Positions 1 to 6,838 of a stretch of 13,250 nt of DNA are shown one piece after another. The notes under the pieces were generated by a model, which was not told the origin of the DNA, made no database searches, and worked only from the letters and a program-made list of their open reading frames with translations. A program made the position numbers and the translations under genes. Positions within the stretch are counted from its first letter, which is position 1. Each line of letters opens with the position of its first letter. The stretch covers positions 1-13,250 of the forward strand of contig LOES01000134.1 of assembly GCA_001515955.1 (NCBI GenBank), read 5' to 3'. This stretch comes from Clostridia bacterium BRH_c25 (GTDB lineage Bacteria > Bacillota_A > Clostridia > Lutisporales > Lutisporaceae).

Positions 1-301
1 CAGCTACAAACTTCGGATTTGTTCAATCTTTATCCATAAATTAACTGGAAATATCTATTGCTCTTTGATAAGTTTATATTGACTACTTTCTTTTCAACTT
101 TGATATAATCAACTTTTATCACTCTGTGGACTTTTAATTCTTTTATAATTTTGACTATTCAATTGAAGCGTTGCCGTCTTGAAAGTTAATGCCGTCTTTT
201 AATATAAATGTGTAGATCAAACCATCGTCAGATAATCTGCTTTTCTCTACTAACAAAGGTTGTATTTTCCCGTTTTCATGTTCATCCAATTCCAGACATT
301 A
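1..301 (-). pseudogene. Relic of a peptide ABC-transporter substrate-binding protein (SBP family 5)
   Basis: Two broken reading frames on the minus strand resemble the N-terminal lobe of OppA/DppA-type substrate-binding proteins. The first (298 to 155, 47 codons, ends in TAG) contains GKIQPLLVEKSRLSDDGL followed by IYTFILKDGINFQDG. This matches the family pattern of a transported-ligand lobe, with 'laesWevSdDGltYTFkLrdGvkFhDG'. The second, one base out of frame (158 to 30, ends in TAA), contains VDYIKVEKKVVNINLSKSN, resembling the later 'I..ievvDdyTVvfnLkkPn' segment. The normal sequence between them is shortened, so there is at least one deletion and one frameshift. There is no start codon or ribosome binding site, and the relic may run past the left edge. 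Recognition rests on remembered family patterns rather than a search. The intact protein would bind oligopeptides outside the membrane for an ABC importer. Confidence 0.6.
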
Positions 302-396
302 TTCACCTTCGTTAAACCCTCGGGCCGTGAAGTTGGCAGCAGTAGCACCCCCCCATTTCCCGCTCCCAATATTGCAAATGTTGGTTTACATCTCAT
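302..396 (-). pseudogene. 5' fragment of a GAGNGG-type NAD(P) dehydrogenase (octopine/nopaline dehydrogenase-like), frameshifted
   Basis: An ATG at 396 is preceded by a perfect GGAGG (408-404, 7-base spacer). It opens with MRCKPTFAILGAGNGG, a beta-strand plus glycine-rich Rossmann turn typical of octopine/nopaline-dehydrogenase-like enzymes (family pattern FAIxGAGNGGxxxA). The frame is then lost in a run of seven C (348-354; G on the coding strand). As written it ends at TAG 250-252 after 48 residues. Moving one frame at the G run restores ATAANFTARGFNE, which continues the nucleotide-binding helix, and then hits TAA at 299-301, where the substrate-binding-protein relic begins. Only about the first 30 codons of a gene of roughly 350 codons remain, so it is non-functional. 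The intact ribosome binding site suggests fairly recent decay. Confidence 0.5.
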
Positions 397-658
397 TTTT
401 TAGCCTCCTATATTTATTGACTTTGCTCAAATATTTAAGCTTAATTACCAGTTACATTTATTATACAGATGGGAACTACTATTGTTTTTGTATGAGAAAA
501 AAATTACGGAGCCTTTTTTTGTACTCTGAAAAAATAAATATATAGCATATCTATTTTCAGTATTCTTATTTAAATCTCTCACTTAACTCCCTAGGCTTCC
601 CCTACTACTTTTACACCTACTGTAATTAATGATCGTATCCAAATATTTGATAGAGTAC
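397..658. other. AT-rich stretch without a recognisable gene
   Basis: These roughly 260 bases lie between the RadC-family stop codon and the dehydrogenase relic. They are clearly more AT-rich than the conjugation genes and hold several A and T runs (for example around 491-497, 513-520 and 528-534). I see no credible coding frame with a ribosome binding site, no tRNA-like cloverleaf and no clear hairpin plus T-run to end the RadC transcript. The edge of the mobile element, or of its accessory insertion, probably lies here, but I could not see an attachment-site repeat, since the other end of the element is outside the window. Confidence 0.5.
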
Positions 659-1363
659 TTAACGCAAATGTGTATGTTTAAACTTATTCCGATTTTCTTC
701 CGCAGGTATTGGACCTAATGTTATCATTTCATAATTTGCCGTACCGTTACTCTGGCAGGGGATAATCCCTTTTTCCGCCATAGAAGTATAGCTTCCTCCG
801 CCAACAATTATGTGATCCAGAATTTTGATTTCAAGCGGAAGAAAAATATCAACCATTCTTTGTGTCAATGCCTTATCCTCCAGAGAAAAATTTTTGGACC
901 CTCCGGGATGATTATGGGCTAAAATCATTGTATTGCAATCACAGGCAAGGGCATATTTTAGTATTTCTCTTGGATACACCGCCGTTTGTCCGATACTCCC
1001 TTCCGACATAGTCTTTGTTTCGATGATGTTGTTGCTGCTGTCTAAAAATGCAACCACAAACCTTTCTTTATCCTTCATTCCTCCCAAAAGGGCTAAAAAA
1101 TATTGGCCTGCAGTGGTTGATGAGTTGAGCATGACCTTCGCACCGCTTTCATAGATTTTCAAAATGTTGTAAGAGGCAATGAACTCATTAAGCAGCCCTA
1201 TCTTTTCAAGCTGTCTATCATTTGGTTCCATAATGTGGGGATGCTCCAGAATGTTAAAAAGGTTATTTTCTTTTACATACTGCCGAACTTTTTTATAGGA
1301 CAGTCCCGTTAAAGTCGTCAACCCTTTTAAGAAATTCTCGGTATGCAATATATCATGCTTCAT
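659..1363 (-). CDS. RadC/JAB-domain family protein
   Basis: A 234-residue member of the RadC family (UPF0758). The C-terminal half carries a complete JAMM/MPN metalloprotease-like signature. E121 lies in SEGSIGQTAVYPREIL; then comes HNHPGGSKNFSLED with H150, H152 and, after ten residues, D163. The typical DHIIVGGGSYTSMAEKG segment follows. The N-terminal 70 residues are helical and resemble the helix-hairpin-helix part of RadC, but are divergent. The family is widespread on mobile elements. Its biochemical role is unsettled, and the old DNA-repair assignment is doubtful. The ATG at 1363 lies next to the stop of the upstream 78-aa gene (1365-1367), with AAGGGGG just upstream, so the two are co-transcribed. 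The C-terminal 33 residues extend past the usual RadC end. The pair follows the truncated CD1108 gene and looks like accessory cargo. Confidence 0.88.
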   Translation of the reverse strand: MKHDILHTENFLKGLTTLTGLSYKKVRQYVKENNLFNILEHPHIMEPNDRQLEKIGLLNEFIASYNILKIYESGAKVMLNSSTTAGQYFLALLGGMKDKERFVVAFLDSSNNIIETKTMSEGSIGQTAVYPREILKYALACDCNTMILAHNHPGGSKNFSLEDKALTQRMVDIFLPLEIKILDHIIVGGGSYTSMAEKGIIPCQSNGTANYEMITLGPIPAEENRNKFKHTHLR

Positions 1364-1364
1364 G

Positions 1365-1601
1365 CTATGCTCGCCCCCTTTTTACATCAAACATCTCAAT
1401 AATGGATTTAATGCTTTTCAGCTTTTCGGTAGTTTCTGGAGGTAAGTCTACCGATTCAAGGTGCAGAAAAAAGTTTTGAATTCCCATACTTTGAAAGCAT
1501 TTATGAATTTTTTCTTTTGCATACGCGTCCAGGTCAATCAACTCAGTTAATAGACTTACGCACTTTATATATTCCATTTCCTTTAATTCTTCCAAGTTCA
1601 T
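1365..1601 (-). CDS. Hypothetical 78-aa helical protein, partner of the RadC-family gene
   Basis: I do not recognise this protein. It is a small, charged, mostly helical product (starts MNLEELKEMEYIK, ends in a basic KRGRA tail) with no membrane segment or signal peptide. The frame is open further upstream, to an ATG at 1700, but only the ATG at 1601 has a usable ribosome binding site (AGGTGG about 8 bases upstream). The residues before it read like out-of-frame sequence of the preceding gene. The stop at 1365-1367 almost touches the RadC-family start at 1363, which points to translational coupling and a shared role. It begins about 100 bases after the end of the shortened CD1108-family gene, so it may have arrived together with the RadC-family gene. 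Confidence 0.6.
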   Translation of the reverse strand: MNLEELKEMEYIKCVSLLTELIDLDAYAKEKIHKCFQSMGIQNFFLHLESVDLPPETTEKLKSIKSIIEMFDVKRGRA

Positions 1602-1706
1602 CTGCTTTTCCACCTTTCTACGCAATTTGGTCATTAAATTATTTTCTTTGTATTCCAATGTCTTTCTGCAGGACCGCAATTTCCTGTGGTGGCAGGCCAT
1701 ATCCGC

Positions 1707-3350
1707 CTAATTGCCGATAAGCTGGATAAATAGCTGTCGGTATTCATCCTTCATCAACTCATCCAGCATTTTCACCTGATCAGATCTGAAGCCATACTCA
1801 GCAATCATGTCCATATGGGATCTGGAGGTTATATTGATATGCAGGATAGTTTCCGTGGTGGTAACGGTTTCCGTGGTTTTATTGCCCTCCTCATCTGTGG
1901 TGGTTACGGTTTCCTCATGTTCAATGGTTTCTATCCAATAATCGATTTTGTTCATATCCCAAAAGACACCTCGTAAGATGCCCACCTTGGCATTGTCGAG
2001 AGTGGAAACCTCCATGCCGTTTTCCGGATCGGCGGTCACTTTTACCGCATAAACCGCCAAGATTTCCCGCCACTGGCTTGAAGAGATACTATCACTTCCT
2101 GACAGTTCTAGTATGTCATGGGGATTTTCATCCTGTACTCGTTGGATTTTGAACGTGAACTCCTCGTTAAGCCCGCCAACAACCTCCGTCATGACCGGCG
2201 TGTTTCCGCTGGACCTTTCATTGGAATAGAATACACCGAAGGGTGAACCTAATAAAAGCCCCGTAAGACATATCACAAGAATGACCAGCACTGCTATCCA
2301 GCCCCCGGAAGTAATCAGGACGACCAAGCCCTTGGCTGCCGCGATGATGGCTTTGATGGCGGCCATCATTACCTTCACCGCTGTCTTTGCTGAAACAACC
2401 GCCGCTCTCGCTGCTACTCGAGCTGCCTGTGCAGCCTTCTGGGCAGCTTGTGTGGTTTTAGCGGCGTTTTTTGCCACTGCCTGCGGAGTCTTTACGGCAG
2501 CCCTGGTAGTATGTCCGGTGATCCTGATGGATTTAGCAGCTGCTTTTACCGTACTTTTTGTGGCTTCCTTTACAGTCTTATTACCGTTCTTAACCGATCT
2601 TTGTACTGTTTTCACTATATCTTTGGAGGTTTCCCTTATACTTTTGACTCCAGTATCGGCAGCTTGCCTTATGGTGTGTCCCGGTGTGCTGGAGGGATGG
2701 AGGGCCTGCACTGCTACTTTTTCGGCTGGTTGAAACAGAGGGCGCTGTACAGTTTGTGCGGTTATACTTCCGACAGATTCTCCGCCTGCCTGCGTCGCCT
2801 GTGTTTGGACGGTTTTTTGAATTGACGGCTGGATTTCTTCAGCCGCTGTATGCCGCTGTTTCACTCTGCTTTGAACGAACCTGCGTTTTGCCAATTCACT
2901 TGGTTTGGACAGGGCAAATTTCCGCCTTACGGTTTCCTTTGCCCTGGGCTGGATATCATTGTGTTTTGACACCTGCTTAGTTCCGGGTTGGGAAACGTTC
3001 TGATTCACTGCTTCCTTAGCCTCACTTGTGGGGGTATGCCTCACATTCTCACTGTTTGAATCGTGGTAACGAGAATCATCTACATCCGACGCGCCGCGTT
3101 CCTTTATTTTTTTAACTGCCTTTTTGCCGTAGTTTCCTGCGGTATGTCCGGTTTTTCGGATAACAATTTCTGCACCCTCCCGGATGCTATTCCCTGCATC
3201 GTCCACATAGTTGCCGTTATCGTCATTCCCGAGCTGTTCCGCTTGGTCTTTAGTGCGAATATAGGCATTTTTCATCCTGCGGGACACGTCTGCCGTCTTA
3301 TCCAGCGCCTTAATATCCTTGATAGCAGATTTAGTTTTGATTTCTTTCAA
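1707..3350 (-). CDS. CD1108-family conjugation protein, C-terminally truncated (no cell-wall hydrolase domain)
   Basis: This 547-residue protein matches the N-terminal part of the CD1108 family of mobile-element proteins. Residues 1-340 form a long Lys/Ala/Gln-rich, helical cytoplasmic region with the recurring motif IRxTGHT (about 64-70 and 275-281; also PGHTIR near 224). One membrane segment follows at about 341-370 (SGGWIAVLVILVICLTGLLL). An extracytoplasmic domain (about 380-540) has a Thr/Glu insert (EETVTTTDEEGNKTTETV). From family knowledge, such proteins continue with a peptidoglycan hydrolase domain (NlpC/P60-like) that opens the wall for transfer. Here the frame stops at TAG (1707-1709) just after MLDELMKDEYRQLFIQLIGN. 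A neighbouring frame reads on plausibly (GGYGLPPQEIAVLQKDIG) for about 22 codons to TAA, so a frameshift followed by loss of the rest is likely. The start is TTG, with AAGGAGG 8 bases upstream (GGAGG at 3363-3359). Confidence 0.8.
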   Translation of the reverse strand: MKEIKTKSAIKDIKALDKTADVSRRMKNAYIRTKDQAEQLGNDDNGNYVDDAGNSIREGAEIVIRKTGHTAGNYGKKAVKKIKERGASDVDDSRYHDSNSENVRHTPTSEAKEAVNQNVSQPGTKQVSKHNDIQPRAKETVRRKFALSKPSELAKRRFVQSRVKQRHTAAEEIQPSIQKTVQTQATQAGGESVGSITAQTVQRPLFQPAEKVAVQALHPSSTPGHTIRQAADTGVKSIRETSKDIVKTVQRSVKNGNKTVKEATKSTVKAAAKSIRITGHTTRAAVKTPQAVAKNAAKTTQAAQKAAQAARVAARAAVVSAKTAVKVMMAAIKAIIAAAKGLVVLITSGGWIAVLVILVICLTGLLLGSPFGVFYSNERSSGNTPVMTEVVGGLNEEFTFKIQRVQDENPHDILELSGSDSISSSQWREILAVYAVKVTADPENGMEVSTLDNAKVGILRGVFWDMNKIDYWIETIEHEETVTTTDEEGNKTTETVTTTETILHINITSRSHMDMIAEYGFRSDQVKMLDELMKDEYRQLFIQLIGN

Positions 3351-3387
3351 TGTGCGCGCCTCCTTCCCTGATCTGGTTCATTCGAAT

Positions 3388-3795
3388 TCAACGTATTGTT
3401 GGAGAAAGATACGGCATGGTACTCTTCACGTTCCTGCAGTACTCGGGATAACGTAGCCGGATGGCTTCAAAAAAGTATGGTGCAAAGCTGTAGTCAAACA
3501 GCTCATAGGGTGTAGAACTGTTTTCTTTTCCTTCCTCCGTAAAGCCGTTCCAGAGATTAAAAGCCAAACGACACAGGCGACGCGTACCGCCCGTCTGCCA
3601 TGGAGCAGAAAGACCATCCGGGTTAATTCCGCAATTTTTGAAATCAAAGAGGGTGCGGATATTACACCTTGTTTCTGCGCAAATTCCCATCGTATAGAAA
3701 AATGCCCTATGATAGGCATCATCATTGTGGGTTTTAATAAGCATTTCGCAATAAAAAGTCTTATGCGCCTTACTTGCAAACCGTATGGTTTCCAT
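3388..3795 (-). CDS. DUF6075 family protein
   Basis: A 135-residue protein that I match to the DUF6075 family, found in conjugative elements of Clostridia, usually near the VirB4 and CD1108 genes. Recognisable conserved stretches are AETRCNIRTLFDFK, then PDGLSAPWQTGGTRR, LAFNLWNGFTEE, and STPYELFDYSFAPYFFEA followed by LRYPEYC. It has no signal peptide or membrane segment, so it is probably cytoplasmic. The function is unknown. The frame is open to 3858, but the ATG at 3795 has a perfect GGAGG at 3808-3804 with an 8-base spacer, and the conserved sequence starts there (METIRFASKAHKTFY). A 9-bp hairpin separates it from virB4. Some 37 bases further downstream the CD1108-family gene begins, consistent with one transcript. 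Confidence 0.82.
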   Translation of the reverse strand: METIRFASKAHKTFYCEMLIKTHNDDAYHRAFFYTMGICAETRCNIRTLFDFKNCGINPDGLSAPWQTGGTRRLCRLAFNLWNGFTEEGKENSSTPYELFDYSFAPYFFEAIRLRYPEYCRNVKSTMPYLSPTIR

Positions 3796-3822
3796 TGTAT
3801 TTTCCTCCTCCATAAGATAGAT

Positions 3823-3854
3823 AAACGGCTGACCGAAGATACAGCCAGCCGTTT
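3823..3854 (-). repeat. Inverted repeat (9-bp stem) between virB4-like and DUF6075 genes
   Basis: AAACGGCTG (3823-3831) and CAGCCGTTT (3846-3854) are perfect inverted repeats around a 14-base loop. They lie just after the virB4-like stop codon (3871-3873). On the coding strand no T-run follows, so it is not a standard intrinsic terminator. It could stabilise an mRNA end or mark a processing site between the two genes. Confidence 0.65.
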
Positions 3855-3870
3855 GCATGTTAAGTTTCTG

Positions 3871-6207
3871 TCAGATTTGGGCTTGTTCGCCCGGCTTGGT
3901 GGTCATCAGGTTATAAAGCCTGGTGTTGTGCGGAAATTGGTCGGTGAAAGGAACAAGGGAGCTGCCCACCTTAATGAGACCGTTACCGGCGTCAACGTTG
4001 GTGATGTAGGAAAGCTGAAGGTCGGAAATGTTCAGGAGCTTGGCAAGCTCCATTCTGTCCGTAGAAGCCTGGTTGAGCATGACAATAAACTCGCTGTTGG
4101 CCAGCATGGTGCGAGCCGTATGACTCTGCAGAAGATCGTCCACATTTTGAGTGATGCCCGTACAAAAAGCGCCATACTTTCGGACACGCTTCCAGAGCGT
4201 GAACAGGAAGTTAGCGCTGTACTCATGCTGGAACAGCAGGTAAATTTCATCAATGATAATGAAGGTGTTTTTGCCTTTCGCCCGGTTTTGTGTGATGCGG
4301 TTCAAGATGCTGTCCAGAACCACCAGCATCCCGATGGGAAGCAACTGTTTGCCTAGGTCCAGGATGTCATAGCAAATCAGTCGGTTGTTGACATCCACGT
4401 TGGTAGGCTTGGCAAAGGTGTTCAGGCTGCCGCTGGTAAACAGCTCGATAGCAAGGGCGATTTCCTGTGCTTCCGGTTCCGACTGTTTCAACAGCTCCGC
4501 ATGGAAGTCCTGTAAGGTTGGTAGCTTATCCTGGTAATTGCTTTGCAGGTACGTCCGGTAGACGCTGGCAGTGCAGCGGTCAATTAAAGATTTCTGCTTT
4601 GCGCCCAGGTTGTGTCCTCCGATCAACTGCTCGCACAAGGAAAGAACAAATTCGGATTTGAGGATAACTGGGTTTGCGCCGTCGCCGTAGTCTTTGCTCA
4701 TATCCAATGCGTTAATGTGATTCGGAGAGGTTGCCGAGATGTGGATAATCTCGCCGCCCATCGCCTTGACAAGCGATGAATATTCACGCTCCGGGTCAAT
4801 CAGGATGATGTCGTCATCGCTGGAAAGAATCTGATTGACGATTTCCCTCTTGGCGGTAAAGCTCTTGCCTGAGCCGGAAACGCCTAAAATAAAGGAGTTC
4901 CCGTTGAGAAGATGCTTGCGGTTGGCAATGATCATATTTTTACTGATAACGTTTTGGCCATAGTAGATACCGCCGCTGTGGGAAATCTCCTGCGCCCGGA
5001 ACGGAATAAAAACCGCAGTGCTTTCCGTAGTCAGCGTCCGGATGGCATCAATTTTCCGAAGACCAAAAGGCAGCACCGTGTTTAGTCCGTCCATTTGCTG
5101 GAAGGTCAGGGTGGAAAATTGGCAAAGATGCTTTCGGGCGTTGGTAAGCAGGGTTTCGGTATCGCTGTCAAGCTGCTCCTTGCTGTCCGCAATGTGAACC
5201 ATCGTTAAAACGGCAAACATCATCCTTTGGTCGCGTGTAGTCAGGTCATCAAGAAATTCCTTGCTTTCCTTGCGCTGCTGCTCCATGTCATAAGGCACAA
5301 CAGCGGAAAAGTTGTTGCTTTGGTTCTGCCGCCTCTGCCAGTTGGTAATGTTGGTCTCCACTCCGAGCAGCCGGTTTTCCACTTCCCGCACGGCTTCATC
5401 GGTTGGAATAGGGATAATGTCAAGGGATAGCATCATATTGCGGTTCAGATCGCAAAGCTCGGATACCATGCTGTCCTTGATGTAGCTGGCATACTCCCGC
5501 AGAAATATGACGCGTCCGAATTTGCTTCCCATGTGAAACTGATCTTTTTCAAATTCGAAGGTGTCGGGGCAGATGTAGTCCTTGAAATCGTGACCCTTTC
5601 TCATAGTGTCAGACAGGTCAAAATGAAAGTCTGTCTCTTCTCCGGCGCGGAAAAAATCGTGCAGGATTCGCAGGCGGTCGGTGGCATCCAGCTCCACACA
5701 CTTTGATCCCAGGTGAGAGAAATGGGTAATCAGGTCGGTGCTAATACGGGAGAAGTAGTTCCGCGCTTCCTCAATATTTTTTTTCATTACCGATATGGTG
5801 ACATATTTATCCTGTACAATGCTGTTTGCGCCTGTAGCTTTATCCAAAAGCATCCGGTTATATTCCTTGCGGTACTCGTCCAGTCTATCATCATTTAACG
5901 GGATCAGAATGGAGCTTTCAAAGTCGACTTTATTCAACCTGCGGTTGTTAATGGTGATTTTGGTGGTTGCTCCGCTGTCAAAGGAATTTAAAAGCTCCGA
6001 ATAGGACAAAAACATCGCTTCCTTGTCCTCTTTGGATGCTACAGCGTAGTTTATATCTTCAAAGCGATAGGACTTGGAAAACTTGTTGCCCACGCGAAAA
6101 ATCCCATCCGGCCAGATGGCACTTATGGGAATGGCCTTTTGGACACCTTTGGGCACAACAAACCGTTCCTTATCCTGCTTCATGATTTTTTGCAGTGTCT
6201 TAATCAT
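3871..6207 (-). CDS. VirB4-like conjugal transfer ATPase, CD1110 family
   Basis: A 778-residue, apparently full-length VirB4/TraE-type ATPase that powers assembly of, and transfer through, the type IV secretion channel at the cytoplasmic face of the membrane. The C-terminal half is a RecA-like motor. Walker A is GVSGSGKS at residues 442-449 (catalytic K448) and Walker B is FIIIDE with D653/E654. ITQNVDDLL, typical of the family's C-terminal motif region, follows. Residues 1-400 are the family's N-terminal domain, which contacts membrane partners. It has no membrane segment, as expected. The ATG at 6207 overlaps the prgI stop by 8 bases (ATGATTAA), which indicates translational coupling. The GGAGG at 6224-6220 is about 12 bases from the start, slightly far. 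The family match is strong; the exact partners are inferred from the gene order. Confidence 0.96.
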   Translation of the reverse strand: MIKTLQKIMKQDKERFVVPKGVQKAIPISAIWPDGIFRVGNKFSKSYRFEDINYAVASKEDKEAMFLSYSELLNSFDSGATTKITINNRRLNKVDFESSILIPLNDDRLDEYRKEYNRMLLDKATGANSIVQDKYVTISVMKKNIEEARNYFSRISTDLITHFSHLGSKCVELDATDRLRILHDFFRAGEETDFHFDLSDTMRKGHDFKDYICPDTFEFEKDQFHMGSKFGRVIFLREYASYIKDSMVSELCDLNRNMMLSLDIIPIPTDEAVREVENRLLGVETNITNWQRRQNQSNNFSAVVPYDMEQQRKESKEFLDDLTTRDQRMMFAVLTMVHIADSKEQLDSDTETLLTNARKHLCQFSTLTFQQMDGLNTVLPFGLRKIDAIRTLTTESTAVFIPFRAQEISHSGGIYYGQNVISKNMIIANRKHLLNGNSFILGVSGSGKSFTAKREIVNQILSSDDDIILIDPEREYSSLVKAMGGEIIHISATSPNHINALDMSKDYGDGANPVILKSEFVLSLCEQLIGGHNLGAKQKSLIDRCTASVYRTYLQSNYQDKLPTLQDFHAELLKQSEPEAQEIALAIELFTSGSLNTFAKPTNVDVNNRLICYDILDLGKQLLPIGMLVVLDSILNRITQNRAKGKNTFIIIDEIYLLFQHEYSANFLFTLWKRVRKYGAFCTGITQNVDDLLQSHTARTMLANSEFIVMLNQASTDRMELAKLLNISDLQLSYITNVDAGNGLIKVGSSLVPFTDQFPHNTRLYNLMTTKPGEQAQI

Positions 6208-6565
6208 TGCGTTTCAATTCCTCCTTTTCATGATTTGCAATAACATTTTTGAGCGCTTCAAAGTAAATGTTGGTCGGATAAAAGGTCAGTTTTTTAGGCA
6301 TGAGGAATTCCGATTTGATATACGCCCATAGAATCTGCTCTGCCGTCATACCGTGGTACTTGATAAAACCGAGAGCTGCGAAGGGTGCGGCTCCTAAAAC
6401 GCATATCCAACTTACGGTTTCCGTACCGAAGCAGCTCCGCAGACCGAAGTAGATGCCCACGGCCACACCGACAGCAAGAACAGAAAAAATGAACTGCCGC
6501 ATGGACAGTCCAAAAAACAGGCTTTCGGTATAATCCCGGATTTCCCGGTTAATCTTGACTTCCAA
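6200..6565 (-). CDS. PrgI-family membrane protein of the conjugation channel
   Basis: A 121-residue PrgI-family protein, the VirB3-like inner-membrane component that sits next to VirB4 in Gram-positive type IV secretion systems. It has a short N-terminal tail (MEVKINREIRDYTESLFFGL, which includes the family's 'ye.ki.fGLt.RQ' region), two membrane helices at about residues 25-42 and 51-68, and a cytoplasmic tail with the family-typical FLMPKKLTFYP. The start is TTG, chosen because GGAGGTGAT (minus strand, 6580-6572), nine bases matching the anti-Shine-Dalgarno sequence, lies directly upstream and no ATG or GTG fits. The end overlaps the virB4-like start by 8 bases. An intrinsic-terminator-like hairpin lies 19 bases upstream of the start, so expression may depend on read-through. 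Confidence 0.93.
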   Translation of the reverse strand: MEVKINREIRDYTESLFFGLSMRQFIFSVLAVGVAVGIYFGLRSCFGTETVSWICVLGAAPFAALGFIKYHGMTAEQILWAYIKSEFLMPKKLTFYPTNIYFEALKNVIANHEKEELKRND

Positions 6566-6570
6566 AATTC

Positions 6571-6580
6571 AATCACCTCC
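6571..6580 (-). promoter_or_regulatory. Extended ribosome binding site of prgI
   Basis: On the minus strand this reads GGAGGTGATT, of which nine consecutive bases pair with the 16S rRNA tail. It supports the TTG start at 6565. It follows immediately after the T-run of the upstream hairpin, so the same RNA segment carries both a possible termination signal and a very strong ribosome site. Confidence 0.75.
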
Positions 6581-6583
6581 AAA

Positions 6584-6618
6584 TAAAAAAGCCCATTGCA
6601 GCGAAGCGCTACCGGGCT
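6584..6618 (-). terminator. Intrinsic-terminator-like hairpin upstream of prgI
   Basis: On the minus strand AGCCC (6618-6614) pairs with GGGCT (6594-6590). An inner six-pair stem, GTAGCG (6612-6607) with CGCTGC (6603-6598), closes a three-base CTT loop. TTTTTTATTT follows at once. This is a classical rho-independent terminator layout. It lies between the 65-aa gene (stop 6626) and the prgI ribosome binding site, inside the transfer operon. No promoter fits between it and prgI, so downstream genes probably rely on partial read-through or antitermination. Confidence 0.7.
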
Positions 6619-6625
6619 ACTTGAC

Positions 6626-6823
6626 TTATCGTTCCTGTTGGTTTTTTCTACGCTTTTCTTTCTCCCTTTGTATCTTGACAACCAATTCATCAACCTTGCG
6701 ATTTTGTGCCATAAAGGCCTTATCCTGTGTGAGAGGGATACCATTTTCCAAGGCTTTATCCGCAAGTCTGTAAAGTTTTTCTTTCTCTTTTTCCAGTTTT
6801 TTATCAAAGCATGACTTTTTCAT
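6626..6823 (-). CDS. Small highly charged coiled-coil protein (65 aa), unknown function
   Basis: This is a 65-residue, Lys/Glu/Arg-rich protein, mostly one or two predicted helices (KKLEKEKEKLYRLADKAL near the start, then ELVVKIQREKEKRRK near the end). It has no membrane segment. I recognise it only as the kind of small conserved protein found just upstream of prgI in Tn1549-like elements. The frame is open to 6847, but the ATG at 6823 has GGAGG (6834-6830) six bases upstream and fits better. It would be the first gene behind the leftward promoter at 6880-6909, followed by a terminator-like hairpin, so it could also act as a short leader gene whose translation affects read-through. That role is speculation. 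Confidence 0.68.
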   Translation of the reverse strand: MKKSCFDKKLEKEKEKLYRLADKALENGIPLTQDKAFMAQNRKVDELVVKIQREKEKRRKNQQER

Positions 6824-6838
6824 GTTGAGCCTCCACTT

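Noticed and set aside
79..109. Promoter-like TTGACT and TGATATAAT on the plus strand
   Set aside because: The spacing is 19 bases, the region is AT-rich pseudogene DNA, and no gene follows downstream on that strand; likely chance.
327..545. Plus-strand 72-codon frame with hydrophobic residues
   Set aside because: It lies in AT-rich DNA, has no ribosome site, and overlaps the dehydrogenase relic and its ribosome site on the other strand.
1365..1700. Longer 111-residue version of the 78-aa protein starting at 1700
   Set aside because: The extra N-terminal residues (MACHHRKLRSCRK and on) look non-native and have no ribosome site, while the ATG at 1601 has AGGTGG at a proper distance.
3709..4356. 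Plus-strand open frame of 215 codons opposite virB4 and DUF6075 genes
   Set aside because: It covers the conserved C-terminal end of the VirB4-like ATPase on the other strand and has no ribosome site or recognisable domain.
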